From: Arthrobacter sp. Soc17.1.1.1
GTDB taxonomy: Bacteria > Actinomycetota > Actinomycetes > Actinomycetales > Micrococcaceae
NCBI RefSeq assembly: GCF_036867195.1
Contig: NZ_JBAJII010000001.1
Span: 3,534,001-3,598,000, forward strand
DNA: 64,000 nt
Reading direction: 5' to 3'
A model generated the notes under the pieces. It saw only the letters and a list, made by a program, of their open reading frames with translations. It had not been told where the DNA came from and searched no databases. The translations under genes were made by a program, and so were the position numbers. Below are positions 34,886 to 43,279 of this stretch, in pieces (the stretch's first letter is position 1; every line of letters starts with the position of its first letter).

Positions 34886-35803
34886 CTACGCTCCTTCCAA
34901 CTGGCTCGAGCTGCGGTTCTTGCCGCCGAGGCGCTGCAGGACGAGGGCGAGGCCCAGGCCGATCACCACGAGGATGACGCCGAGGGCGCTCGCTGCGCCC
35001 ATGTCGTTGGCCCGGAAGCCGGTCAGGTACATGTGCAGTGGCAGGAGCCGGGTGGAGTACCCCGGACCGCCGGCGGTGAGGACGAAGATCAGGTCGAAGT
35101 ATGCCAGCGAGCCCAGGACCATGAGGGTGGACGAGGTGATGATGGTGTACTTCAGCTGGGGCAGCGTGATGTGGAAGAACTGCTGCAGCCGGCCCGCGCC
35201 GTCGATCTGCGCCGCCTCGTAGAAGGACGCCGGGATCTGGCGCACACCGCCCTGGTAGATGAGCGTGTGGAAGGGGACGAACTGCCAGGCGATGACGAAG
35301 ATGACCACGAACAGCACCAGGTCGGCACTGCCGAGCCAGTTCTGCGCGAGGAACGGCAGGCCCAGACCCGGCCCCATGCCGAAGTTGGGATCGAGCAGCG
35401 CCTTGAACGCGATCGCCACGGCGGCCGAGGAGAGCAGCAGCGGGACGAAGTACAGCACGGCCAGCACCGCCCGGTAGCGCTGGTTGCCCGCCGTGAAGAC
35501 CCCCAGGAGGAGACTGATCGGCACCTGCACCAGGAGCGAGTAGACCATGATCTTCAGCGTGACGACCAGCGCGTTCATCGTCACCGAGTCCGTGAGGGCC
35601 GTCTGCCAGCTGTCCAGCCCGGCCCAGGTGATCGCACCCAGTCCGTTCCAGTGGGTGAAGCTGAGGAACACCACGCCGAGCAGGGGCAGCACGGCGAAGA
35701 CCAGGAAGAAGGCCAGCGCCGGCACGACCATCCACGCCGAGGGCCCTTCCGCCCGGGCGCCCCGCACCTTCATCGCGGGCTTGGGCTTCAGCAGCGTACT
35801 CAT
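34886..35803 (-). CDS. Carbohydrate ABC transporter permease (MalF type)
   Basis: A 305-residue permease with six helices and an EAA loop (SFYEAAQIDGAGRLQQFFHITLP). The N-terminal AWMVVPALAFFLVFAVLPLLGVV and the C-terminal VLQRLGGKNR fit CUT1-type sugar transporters for di- and oligosaccharides. Its ATG overlaps the stop of the binding-protein gene, and it is 4 bases from its partner permease. Confidence 0.9.
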   Translation of the reverse strand: MSTLLKPKPAMKVRGARAEGPSAWMVVPALAFFLVFAVLPLLGVVFLSFTHWNGLGAITWAGLDSWQTALTDSVTMNALVVTLKIMVYSLLVQVPISLLLGVFTAGNQRYRAVLAVLYFVPLLLSSAAVAIAFKALLDPNFGMGPGLGLPFLAQNWLGSADLVLFVVIFVIAWQFVPFHTLIYQGGVRQIPASFYEAAQIDGAGRLQQFFHITLPQLKYTIITSSTLMVLGSLAYFDLIFVLTAGGPGYSTRLLPLHMYLTGFRANDMGAASALGVILVVIGLGLALVLQRLGGKNRSSSQLEGA

Positions 35804-37119
35804 TCGCCCAGGGTTGCGTTCATGTTCTCGGCGAACTGCTCCGGGGTGATCTCGCCGATGAAGATCTGGTCGAGGTTCGCGAGCATGGCATCACCCTGGG
35901 CGGGGCTCAGCGCCTGGTCCCAGGAGAGCTGGAAGCTCGGGGCGTCCTGCGCCAGGCCGTAGACGAACTCCACGAAGTCCTTGTCGTCGGACGCGGCGAG
36001 CTGGTCCTCGATGCCGTTGACGGCGGGGACCGCGCCGGAGTCGATCATGGCCTGCGTGTACTCCTCGCTGAACAGTCCGTCCTTGAGGTAGTTCAGCGCG
36101 GATTCCTTCTGCTGGTCGGACGCCGCGGAGGAGACGGACCACATGTTCGCGGGGTTGCCCACCACGTTGGCGGGGTCGCCTGCACCGCCCTCGACCTCGG
36201 GGAACGGCACGAAACCGACCTCTCCCGACTCGACGAACTCCGGGGCGTCGTTCTTCAGGTTCTGGTACACCCAGCCGCCGTGAAGCATCATCGCCGCCTT
36301 GTCGGTGTACAGGAGGGCGCTGTCCGCGCCGGCGTCTGCCGCGATCGAGGAGAAGCCGTTGATGAAACCGTCGGCGTCGACCAGTTCCTGGATCTTCGTG
36401 AGGGCCTCGATCACGGCGGGATCGGACCAGGCGTCCTCCTCCCCGTCCAGGATCGCCTGGAAGACCTCCGGCCCGCCGATGCGGTCCACGAGGTAGGACA
36501 GCCACATCAGGTTCGGCCACTTGGACTGGCCGGCCAGGGCGAAGGGCGCGATTCCCGCCTCGTTGAATTTCGGTACCAGGGCCATCAGGTCGTCCCAGGT
36601 CTCGGGGGGCTCGACGCCCATGTCCTCGAAGACCTGCTTGTTGTAGTAGAGGACGACCGGCTGCATGTTGTTGTTGGGCAGCGCGTAGGTCTTGCCGTCG
36701 ATCACGCCGTTCTCGAGGACGGAGGGGATGTAGCGGTCCTTCACCTCGGGGTTGTCGGTGAGGAACTGGTCCAGGTCGCTCACGTGCCCGGCGTCGACGT
36801 AGGACTTCAGCACACCGCCGCCCCATCCGTAGATGAACGTGGGCCCCTCGCCTGCTCCGACCGCAGTGCGTACCTTGGTCTTGTAGGCGTCGTTGGCAAA
36901 GAACTCCTGGTTGATCTTGTCGTCAGCGTTCGCCGCGTTCCAGTCCTCGACCGACGAGCGGAAGATGTTCTCGCTGCTCCCGGTCAGGGCCCACATGGAG
37001 GGGGAATCGGAATCCGCGGCGGGATCGGCCGGACCGCTGGATCCGCAGGCGGACAGGCCGAGGGCGAGGGTGAGGGCGGAGGCCGCCGCAAGCATGGAGG
37101 TGGTTGTTCGCATTTTCAT
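35800..37119 (-). CDS. Sugar ABC transporter substrate-binding lipoprotein
   Basis: A 439-residue family-1 extracellular solute-binding protein. It has a lipoprotein signal (ALTLALGLSACGSSG, Cys near residue 26) and typical lobes (FANDAYKTKVRTAVGAGEGPTFI, LPNNNMQPVVLYYNKQVFED, WDDLMALVPKFNEAGIAPFAL). The C-terminus has EEYTQAMIDSGAVPAVNG. It captures the sugar outside the cell and feeds the two permeases. It is the first gene of the operon; the LacI operator at 37226 lies about 107 bases upstream. Confidence 0.9.
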   Translation of the reverse strand: MKMRTTTSMLAAASALTLALGLSACGSSGPADPAADSDSPSMWALTGSSENIFRSSVEDWNAANADDKINQEFFANDAYKTKVRTAVGAGEGPTFIYGWGGGVLKSYVDAGHVSDLDQFLTDNPEVKDRYIPSVLENGVIDGKTYALPNNNMQPVVLYYNKQVFEDMGVEPPETWDDLMALVPKFNEAGIAPFALAGQSKWPNLMWLSYLVDRIGGPEVFQAILDGEEDAWSDPAVIEALTKIQELVDADGFINGFSSIAADAGADSALLYTDKAAMMLHGGWVYQNLKNDAPEFVESGEVGFVPFPEVEGGAGDPANVVGNPANMWSVSSAASDQQKESALNYLKDGLFSEEYTQAMIDSGAVPAVNGIEDQLAASDDKDFVEFVYGLAQDAPSFQLSWDQALSPAQGDAMLANLDQIFIGEITPEQFAENMNATLGE

Positions 37120-37225
37120 CAGTTCTTCCGTAAGTCGACTCAGGACGGGGCACGAGGGCCGGCTGAGGTGGGCAGGTCAACTCCGCGGGTATGCGGTCGC
37201 TGACCGCCACGCTGCGGAAGAGATT

Positions 37226-37240
37226 TCGAAATGTTTTCGA
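37226..37240. promoter_or_regulatory. LacI-family operator in the divergent control region
   Basis: A perfect 15-base inverted repeat TCGAAA-TGT-TTTCGA, overlapping the 10-base palindrome ATTTCGAAAT (37223-37232). It lies between the ABC operon and the LacI-type gene, as expected for the repressor's main site. Confidence 0.65.
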
Positions 37241-37389
37241 TAAGAACAAACTAACAAGCGTAAAGTTACCTGCATCACATGTATCGGTCAATGGCCCGCC
37301 ATTAAAGGCTTCGAACCAGGCTCACCGCCCTCAACAGGACGCGATCCGGCTCAGGCAGCAGGCAGATGACGACAGCCCTGGAGAGGATT

Positions 37390-37404
37390 TCGAAACATTG
37401 TCGG
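37390..37404. promoter_or_regulatory. Second, weaker LacI-type operator over the regulator's start codon
   Basis: TCGAAA-CAT-TGTCGG has the same half-site and spacing as the site at 37226, with two mismatches in the right arm. It covers the TTG at 37398, suggesting self-repression by blocking initiation or elongation. Confidence 0.45.
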
Positions 37405-38429
37405 AAAGTGAAGTCCGGACGCGAGCCACCCTCGCGTCCGTCGCAGCCCTTGCCGGAGTGTCCACTCCGACGGTCTCCAAGGTCATCAACGGGCGTGAGG
37501 ACGTGGCCCCCGCCACCCGCAAGCGCGTGCTGGAAGCGCTCAGGACGTCCGAGTACCAGCCCCCCGGACAACGCCTCGCGCTGGCGCCCCCGGCATCCGT
37601 GCTGATCGACGTCGCCGTGGACAGCGTGACGACGGCGTACTACTCGGAGGTGATGGACGGGATCCTCGAGGGCGCGGAGATGCAGGGAGCGGAGATCGTC
37701 CTGTCGAAGACGGGGCTCACGCATCTCTCCGCCGGCGAGCGGGCCGAGAAGATGCAGGCATCGGGCCGCCGCGGCCTCCTCCTCGTCACGTCGCGGTGGT
37801 CCCCGCGGGAGATCAAGGACGTGAAGAAGCGCGGCATCGCGGTGGTGGTCATCGATCCCATCAACCCTCCCGGGCCGGGCGTCGTCAGCGTGGGCGCCAC
37901 GAACTGGGCCGGAGGGAAGGCCGCCACGGAGCACCTGCTCGGCCTGGGTCATAGGCGGATCGCGTTCATCGGCGGTCACGCCAGCGCGGAGTGCAGCCAG
38001 GACCGGGAGCACGGCTACGTGGCCGCCCTCCTCGAGCGGGGCATCCCGATCTCGGAGGAGTACGTCCTGGCCGGCGCGTTCGATCCGGAGACCGGGCGGC
38101 GGAGCCTGGCCCGGTTCCTCGACCTGCCGAACCCGCCCTCCGCCATCTTCGCGGCCTCCGACAGCATCGCCCTGGGTGTGCTCGCCGAGGCGCACGCCCG
38201 GGGGATCGGGGTCCCGCATGAACTGAGCCTGGTCGGCTTCGACGGGACCTACCTCAGCGAACAGTCGTCGCCGCAGCTCACCACCGTCGTGCAGCCGCTG
38301 CGGGACATGGGCCGGACGGCCGTCCGGGCGCTCCTCCGGGAGATGGGCGGGGAGCCGCCGGATTCCACCCGGGTGGAGCTGGCCACCCACCTGACCGTGC
38401 GCTCCTCGACGGCTCCGGCGGGGTCCTGA
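37398..38429 (+). CDS. LacI-family transcriptional regulator
   Basis: A 343-residue repressor. The helix-turn-helix is TLASVAALAGVSTPTVSKVING with the hinge-like EDVAPATRKRVLEALRTSEY. The sugar-binding domain follows (LIDVAVDSVTTAYYSEVMDG, HRRIAFIGGHASAECSQDRE, AIFAASDSIALGVLAEA, SLVGFDGTYLSE). TTG 37398 is the most likely start, since it immediately precedes the DNA-binding domain and GGAGAGGAT lies upstream; longer in-frame starts would cross the operators. It is divergent from the ABC/dehydrogenase operon, its presumed target. Confidence 0.85.
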   Translation: MSESEVRTRATLASVAALAGVSTPTVSKVINGREDVAPATRKRVLEALRTSEYQPPGQRLALAPPASVLIDVAVDSVTTAYYSEVMDGILEGAEMQGAEIVLSKTGLTHLSAGERAEKMQASGRRGLLLVTSRWSPREIKDVKKRGIAVVVIDPINPPGPGVVSVGATNWAGGKAATEHLLGLGHRRIAFIGGHASAECSQDREHGYVAALLERGIPISEEYVLAGAFDPETGRRSLARFLDLPNPPSAIFAASDSIALGVLAEAHARGIGVPHELSLVGFDGTYLSEQSSPQLTTVVQPLRDMGRTAVRALLREMGGEPPDSTRVELATHLTVRSSTAPAGS

Positions 38430-38494
38430 CGGTCCCCGGGGCGCACGCACACCGATTGCGGGAGGCCTCTGGATCAGACGGCCCTTCGGTGGCT

Positions 38495-38506
38495 ATCCTA
38501 TAGAAT
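38495..38506. promoter_or_regulatory. GntR-type operator upstream of the DhaK-DhaL kinase operon
   Basis: ATCCTATAGAAT is a 10/12 palindrome and shares TCCTATAG with the perfect TCCTATAGGA at 42283-42292. It overlaps a plausible -10 box TAGAAT (38501-38506), 24 bases before the kinase start. Confidence 0.55.
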
Positions 38507-38530
38507 CTACGAAAATCGGAAGGGATCGCA

Positions 38531-40273
38531 ATGACGCGACTGTTCAATGAACCGGAGAACTTCGTCGACGAGATGATGGTCGGCTTCGCGGCCGCCGCCT
38601 CCCGCTGGGTACAGCAGATCCCCGGAGGCGTGGTCCGCGTGGGACGACCGGCGGAGCCGACGGTCTCCCTCGTGATCGGCGGCGGCAGCGGGCACTACCC
38701 CGCGTTCGGTGGCCTCGTGGGACCGGGACTGGCGCACGGGGCGGTGATGGGCAACCTGTTCGCCTCGCCGTCGGCCCACCAGGTGCGGACCGTCGCGCGG
38801 ACGGCCGACCAGGGGCGGGGCGTCCTCCTGTCCTACGGGAACTACGCGGGCGACGTCCTGCACTTCGACGAGGCACAGGCCGAGCTGCGCGAGGCGGGGA
38901 TGGATGTCCGCACGGTGACCGTGACCGATGACATCATCAGTGCGCCCCGGGGTGAGGAGCACAAGCGCCGCGGCATCGCCGGCGACCTCACGGTGTTCAA
39001 GGTCGCGGGTGCAGCGTGCGAGCAGGGCTACGACCTCGACGGCGTCGAGCGCGTCGCGCGCCGCACCAACGACAGGACGCGCTCCCTCGGCGTCGCCTTC
39101 GGCGGCTGCACCCTTCCCGGCGCCGATGCGCCCCTCTTCGAGGTGCCTGCAGGGCGCATGGCCGTCGGCCTGGGTATCCACGGGGAGCCCGGCATCGACG
39201 AGGTGGACATCCCCACGGCAGCGGGCCTCGCCGAGCTGTTCGTCAGCAGCCTCCTCGAGGAGGTCCCGGACGGGGTCGACCTGGCGGGCGCGCGGGTCGT
39301 ACCCCTGCTGAACGGCCTCGGCAGCGTCAAGTACGAGGAACTCTTCGTCGTCTACCGCACCGTGCACGCACTGCTCGGCGAGCGCGGCATCACCGTCGTC
39401 GATCCCGAGGTCGGCGAGCTGTGCACCAGCTTCGACATGGCCGGCTGCTCCCTCACCCTGCTGTGGCTCGACGAGGAGCTCGAGCGCCTCTGGACGGCGC
39501 CGGCGGACACCCCCGGCTTCCGCCGCGGGCAGGTGGCCGAGCAGCAGCGCTTCGACGCCGTGGTGAAGGACGACGCCGAGGAGGTCGTCGGGACCTCCTC
39601 GGCCGAGTCCCGCGCCTGCGCCGCGACCATCGTCGCGGCCCTCGAGGCGCTCGCGCTCACGGTGGACGAACACGCCGACGAACTCGGCCGCCTCGACCAG
39701 GTGGCGGGCGACGGCGACCACGGGATCGGCATGCAGCGGGGCGCCCATGCCGGTCGGGACGCGGCCCGCGCCGCCGTCGGGCAGGGCGCCGGGGCCGAGA
39801 CGGCCCTGCGGCATGCAGCCAACGCCTGGAGCGACCGCGCCGGTGGCACCTCGGGAGCCATCTGGTCCACGATGCTCAAGGCGCTCGGGTCCGTGGTCGG
39901 CGATGACGCCCGGCCCACCCCGAAGGACCTCGCACGCGGGATCTCCGCGGCCAGGGACGCCGTGATGGCCTTCGGGAAGGCGAAGGTCGGCGACAAGACC
40001 ATGGTCGACGCCGTCGTGCCCTTCTCCGACGAACTCTCGGCACGCGTGGGCGACGGGTCCGGGCTCGCCGACGCGTGGTCGGGGGCAGCCGCCGCGGCCA
40101 CGGAGGCGGCCGCGGCCACGGCGTCGATGCGGGCGACCCTCGGGCGCGCGCGGTCCCACGGCGAGAAGTCCGTCGGCACGCCCGACCCCGGCGCGGTGTC
40201 CTTCGCGCTGATCTGCACCACCATCTCGGACGTCATCCGTAACGCCCCGGGCACCCGCCCGGACGATCACTAG
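38531..40273 (+). CDS. DhaK-DhaL fusion kinase (dihydroxyacetone/erythrulose kinase family)
   Basis: A 580-residue ATP-dependent ketose kinase. The DhaK domain spans residues 1 to about 330 ([30 protein letters not shown]). His217 in GLGIHGEPG is the substrate-binding His. The DhaL domain covers about 370-575 ([18 protein letters not shown] with the Mg-binding Asp residues, [26 protein letters not shown]). In mycobacteria such fusions phosphorylate erythrulose; the RpiB- and TIM-type isomerases encoded next support a C4 ketose substrate over dihydroxyacetone (inference). GGAAGG precedes the ATG. Confidence 0.88.
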   Translation: MTRLFNEPENFVDEMMVGFAAAASRWVQQIPGGVVRVGRPAEPTVSLVIGGGSGHYPAFGGLVGPGLAHGAVMGNLFASPSAHQVRTVARTADQGRGVLLSYGNYAGDVLHFDEAQAELREAGMDVRTVTVTDDIISAPRGEEHKRRGIAGDLTVFKVAGAACEQGYDLDGVERVARRTNDRTRSLGVAFGGCTLPGADAPLFEVPAGRMAVGLGIHGEPGIDEVDIPTAAGLAELFVSSLLEEVPDGVDLAGARVVPLLNGLGSVKYEELFVVYRTVHALLGERGITVVDPEVGELCTSFDMAGCSLTLLWLDEELERLWTAPADTPGFRRGQVAEQQRFDAVVKDDAEEVVGTSSAESRACAATIVAALEALALTVDEHADELGRLDQVAGDGDHGIGMQRGAHAGRDAARAAVGQGAGAETALRHAANAWSDRAGGTSGAIWSTMLKALGSVVGDDARPTPKDLARGISAARDAVMAFGKAKVGDKTMVDAVVPFSDELSARVGDGSGLADAWSGAAAAATEAAAATASMRATLGRARSHGEKSVGTPDPGAVSFALICTTISDVIRNAPGTRPDDH

Positions 40274-40283
40274 GAGAGAGAAC

Positions 40284-40739
40284 ATGGCCCTCAGGCTCAT
40301 CGTCGGCTGCGACGACGCTGGATACCAGTACAAGGAGATCCTCAAGCGGGATCTCGAACAGCACGACCTCGTCGAGTCGGTCGTCGACGTCGGCGTGGGC
40401 GAGGACGGACACACGTCCTATCCGAAGATCGCGATCGAGGCCGCCGAACGCGTCGCACGGGGGGAGGCGGACCGTGCGCTGCTCATCTGCGGGACCGGCC
40501 TCGGCGTCGCCATCGCCGCCAACAAGGTGCAGGGCATCCGCGCCGCCACCGCCCACGATCCCCTGTCCGTGGAGCGGTCCGTCCTGTCCAACGACTGCCA
40601 GGTGCTCTGCATGGGGCAGAGGGTCATCGGCGTCGAACTCGCCCGCAGGCTCGTCCGGGAGTGGCTGACCTACACGTTCGACACCTCGAGCGCCTCGCAG
40701 GCCAAGGTGGACGACATCTGCGCGTACGAGGGCGTGTAG
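40284..40739 (+). CDS. RpiB/LacAB-family sugar-phosphate isomerase
   Basis: A 151-residue isomerase. [18 protein letters not shown] is the N-terminal phosphate-binding part. [27 protein letters not shown] holds the catalytic Cys in CGTGLG, and [10 protein letters not shown] is the conserved end. In tetritol pathways RpiB relatives turn erythrulose 4-phosphate into erythrose 4-phosphate, which fits the kinase before it and the TIM-type isomerase after it. TAGGAGAGAG precedes the ATG by 5 bases. Confidence 0.88.
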   Translation: MALRLIVGCDDAGYQYKEILKRDLEQHDLVESVVDVGVGEDGHTSYPKIAIEAAERVARGEADRALLICGTGLGVAIAANKVQGIRAATAHDPLSVERSVLSNDCQVLCMGQRVIGVELARRLVREWLTYTFDTSSASQAKVDDICAYEGV

Positions 40740-40746
40740 CGCACCC

Positions 40747-41535
40747 ATGCCGAGGTTCACCATCGGCTCGAGCCTCAAGATGTACTTCGGCCACCGGCAG
40801 CAGCTCGAGTGGACGCGCCGGGTGGCCGAGATCGCCTCGACCCACCCGGCGGTGCAGCAGGACGTAGTGGAGCCCTTCGTCATCCCGACGTTCCCCTCCA
40901 TCGGCGCGGTGCGGGATCTCGCCGCTCCCGGCGGGCTGCTCGTGGGAGCGCAGGACGTGCACTGGGAGGACGCAGGCGCCTACACCGGCGAGGTGTCGGC
41001 GGCTGAACTGGCGGAGGTCGGCGTCCGGCTCGTGGAGATCGGCCACGCGGAGCGGCGGTCAATGTTCGGCGAGACGGACTCCACCGCCGCGCTGAAGGTC
41101 CGCGCGACCCTCCGCCACGGCCTCGTGCCGGTCCTGTGCATCGGCGAGGAGGAACGCGGCGAGCACGGTCCGGCGGTTCACGCGTGCCTGCGGCAGCTCG
41201 AGGCGTGCCTCGCGGCCGCCCGCCGCGACGGGACCGGGGGGAGGGTGATCGTGGCCTACGAACCCGTCTGGGCGATCGGCCGGTCGGATCCTGCGCCCGA
41301 CACCCACATCCGCGCCGTCACCAGTGCGCTGCGCGCGCACCTGGCGGATGATCCGCTGGTGCAGGAGCCCCGGGTGATCTACGGGGGCAGTGCAGGCCCC
41401 GGCCTGCTGACCCGCATAGCCCCCGATGTCGACGGCATGTTCCTCGGGCGGTTCGCCCACGACCCGGCCGCGTTCCGGGACATCCTGGACGAGGCGTGGG
41501 AGATTGGATCCGGTGATGACAGCAGCGCATTCTGA
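40747..41535 (+). CDS. Triosephosphate-isomerase-family enzyme (erythrulose-1-phosphate isomerase type)
   Basis: A 262-residue TIM barrel. Lys11 (SSLKMYFG), His100 (VEIGHAERRSMFGE) and Glu172 (VAYEPVWAIG) are the TPI catalytic trio, and VIYGGSAGPGL is the phosphate loop. The N-terminal SSLKMY in place of the housekeeping NWKMN is typical of catabolic TPI paralogues such as those interconverting L-erythrulose 1-phosphate and D-erythrulose 4-phosphate. It is 7 bases from the RpiB-type gene, and its end overlaps the GntR gene by 20 bases. Confidence 0.82.
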   Translation: MPRFTIGSSLKMYFGHRQQLEWTRRVAEIASTHPAVQQDVVEPFVIPTFPSIGAVRDLAAPGGLLVGAQDVHWEDAGAYTGEVSAAELAEVGVRLVEIGHAERRSMFGETDSTAALKVRATLRHGLVPVLCIGEEERGEHGPAVHACLRQLEACLAAARRDGTGGRVIVAYEPVWAIGRSDPAPDTHIRAVTSALRAHLADDPLVQEPRVIYGGSAGPGLLTRIAPDVDGMFLGRFAHDPAAFRDILDEAWEIGSGDDSSAF

Positions 41536-42232
41536 ACGACCGGTTCCCGAGATCGACCGGCGCGGCCTGCGGGACCGCGTGTACGACCGGATCCTGGACA
41601 TCCTCCTGTCGAGCGAGATGGAACCGGGGGCGAGACTGTCGATCGACACGGTCGCCCGGCAGCTCAAGGTCTCCCCGACACCTGTCCGTGAGGCCATGGT
41701 CCAGCTCGAGCGCACCGGGCTCGTGACCCGGGAGGCGCTCAAGGGCTACCGGGTCGCACCTCCCCTCGGCCCCGAGCAGCTCGACGAGCTGTTCGAGGCC
41801 CGCATCATGCTGGAGGTCGAAGCGGCCCGGCTCGCAGCGCCTCGCGCGGCCTCCCTCCTCCCCGCCCTCCGGCAGGCACACGAGCACCACCACGAGATGG
41901 GCGAACGGGTCACCGCCGCGATGCGGGGCGGCGAGGTCCCGATCCGCACCATCCACGACTATTTCGACGCCGACAACGCCTTCCACCTGGTCATCCTCGA
42001 TGCCGCGGGCAACCGCTACGTCCAGGACATGTACGCCAATCTGGGGGCGCTGACGCACAGGATGCGCCAGGCGGTCATCAGAGGGACGAGCGATGTGTCC
42101 GAGGCCGCCGCCGAGCACGCCGCCATCCTGGAGGCCTTCGCCGGCGGCGACACCGACCTGCCCGTCCGGGCGTTGCGCGCCCACATCGAGGGCGTCCGCG
42201 CCCGCTCGCTGAAGGACTCCCCCGACACCTGA
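41516..42232 (+). CDS. GntR-family regulator, FCD subfamily
   Basis: A 238-residue regulator. The N-terminal winged helix is LRDRVYDRILDILLSSEMEPGARLS, VARQLKVSPTPVREAMVQLERTGLV. The C-terminal FCD domain has LFEARIMLEVEAARLA, DNAFHLVILDAAGN and a metal-binding His set (AEHAAILEAFAGGD, ALRAHIEGVRAR). It is co-transcribed with the kinase/isomerase genes. Two TCCTATAG palindromes, one before each flanking operon, are its likely sites. ATG 41516 is preferred over the adjacent in-frame GTG 41513. Confidence 0.85.
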   Translation: MTAAHSERPVPEIDRRGLRDRVYDRILDILLSSEMEPGARLSIDTVARQLKVSPTPVREAMVQLERTGLVTREALKGYRVAPPLGPEQLDELFEARIMLEVEAARLAAPRAASLLPALRQAHEHHHEMGERVTAAMRGGEVPIRTIHDYFDADNAFHLVILDAAGNRYVQDMYANLGALTHRMRQAVIRGTSDVSEAAAEHAAILEAFAGGDTDLPVRALRAHIEGVRARSLKDSPDT

Positions 42233-42253
42233 GAGCCGGCTCGCGGAAAAGCC

Positions 42254-42292
42254 TTGCAGACGTCGAAGCGGCCGTTTATATTTCCTATAGGA
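42254..42292 (+). promoter_or_regulatory. Strong promoter with GntR-type operator at the start point
   Basis: TTGCAG (42254-42259) and TATATT (42277-42282) are 17 bases apart. The perfect palindrome TCCTATAGGA (42283-42292) follows directly and would cover the transcription start. Repression by the GntR protein encoded just upstream is the simplest reading. Confidence 0.7.
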
Positions 42293-42334
42293 TCTTTCCT
42301 CTTCTGAATCCCCCGATTGCAATGGAGCAATGAG

Positions 42335-43279
42335 ATGTCTCTGCAACCCGCGTTCTCGGCGCAGGACTGGCCGATCGCCACCTGCCTGCACGGCATCCCG
42401 ACGGTGAGCAAGGACGGCGTCGCGCTGCACGACGCCGATCCCGAGGCGTGGGACGACATGTTCAGCCAGGTGGAACATGTCGGTTTCTCGCTGGCCGAGC
42501 TCGCCGACAGCCATGTGCGGCCCGCCGATCTCGAACCGTCCCGCCGGGACGAATTCCTGTCCATCGCCGCCTCGCACGGCGTCCGGATCCCGTCGGTCCA
42601 CCTGCAGCGGCAGAGCGTGATCATGCCGGGCCACGAGGAGCGCAACCTCGCCTACGCGCACCGCACGATCGACGCTGCGGCCGAGTGGGGCATGGAGGTC
42701 TTCTCCACCGGACTCCACCAGCCCTTCAGCGAGGCGCAGCGGCGGGCGCTGTGGTTCTGGACGGCGCCGGGACCGAAGGACCCGGACGATCCGGAGGTCT
42801 GGCAGGCCGCGGTCACCCGCCTGCGTGAACTCGGCCGGCACGCCGCGGACGTCGGCCTGAAGATGTCGCTCGAACTGTACGAGGACACGTACCTCGGCAC
42901 GGGCGACAGCGCCGTGCGGCTCGTCGAGGAGATAGGCCTCGACAACGTGGGGATCAATCCGGACATCGCCAACCTCATCCGCCTGCACCGCCCCGTGGAG
43001 GACTGGCGTGAACTCCACGCGAAGCTCCTCCCCTACGCCAACTACTGGCACGTGAAGAACTACACGCGGGACGAGGCAGCGGACGGCTCATGGGCCACGA
43101 GCGTCCCCAGCTCCATGGAGGCCGGGTTGATCAACTACCGCCAGGTCATCCGCGACGCCCTCGAGCTCGGTTTCGACGGCATCTTCCTCTGCGAGCACTA
43201 CGGCGGGGACAGCCTCGGCAACTGCGCCACCAATCAGACCTACATCCGCTCACTCCTGCCTGGGAAGAAGGACGCATGA
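42335..43279 (+). CDS. Sugar phosphate isomerase/epimerase family protein
   Basis: A 314-residue xylose-isomerase-like TIM barrel. FSQVEHVGFSLAELADSHV starts it; LKMSLELYEDTYLG (Glu), VGINPDIANLI (Asp), YWHVKNYTRD (His) and GIFLCEHYGGD (Glu) are the metal-binding strand ends. It may isomerise an oxo-sugar acid or tetrose in the C4 pathway; exact substrate unknown. ATG 42335 has GGAG 8 bases upstream. It is the first gene of the second operon, and its stop overlaps the next start (ATGA). Confidence 0.78.
   Translation: MSLQPAFSAQDWPIATCLHGIPTVSKDGVALHDADPEAWDDMFSQVEHVGFSLAELADSHVRPADLEPSRRDEFLSIAASHGVRIPSVHLQRQSVIMPGHEERNLAYAHRTIDAAAEWGMEVFSTGLHQPFSEAQRRALWFWTAPGPKDPDDPEVWQAAVTRLRELGRHAADVGLKMSLELYEDTYLGTGDSAVRLVEEIGLDNVGINPDIANLIRLHRPVEDWRELHAKLLPYANYWHVKNYTRDEAADGSWATSVPSSMEAGLINYRQVIRDALELGFDGIFLCEHYGGDSLGNCATNQTYIRSLLPGKKDA

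Noticed and set aside
38531..40273. Plain glycerol/dihydroxyacetone pathway for the DhaK-DhaL gene
   Set aside because: The adjacent RpiB-type and TPI-type isomerases are not needed for dihydroxyacetone, and no glycerol dehydrogenase or PTS subunit is present. A C4 ketose explains the set better.
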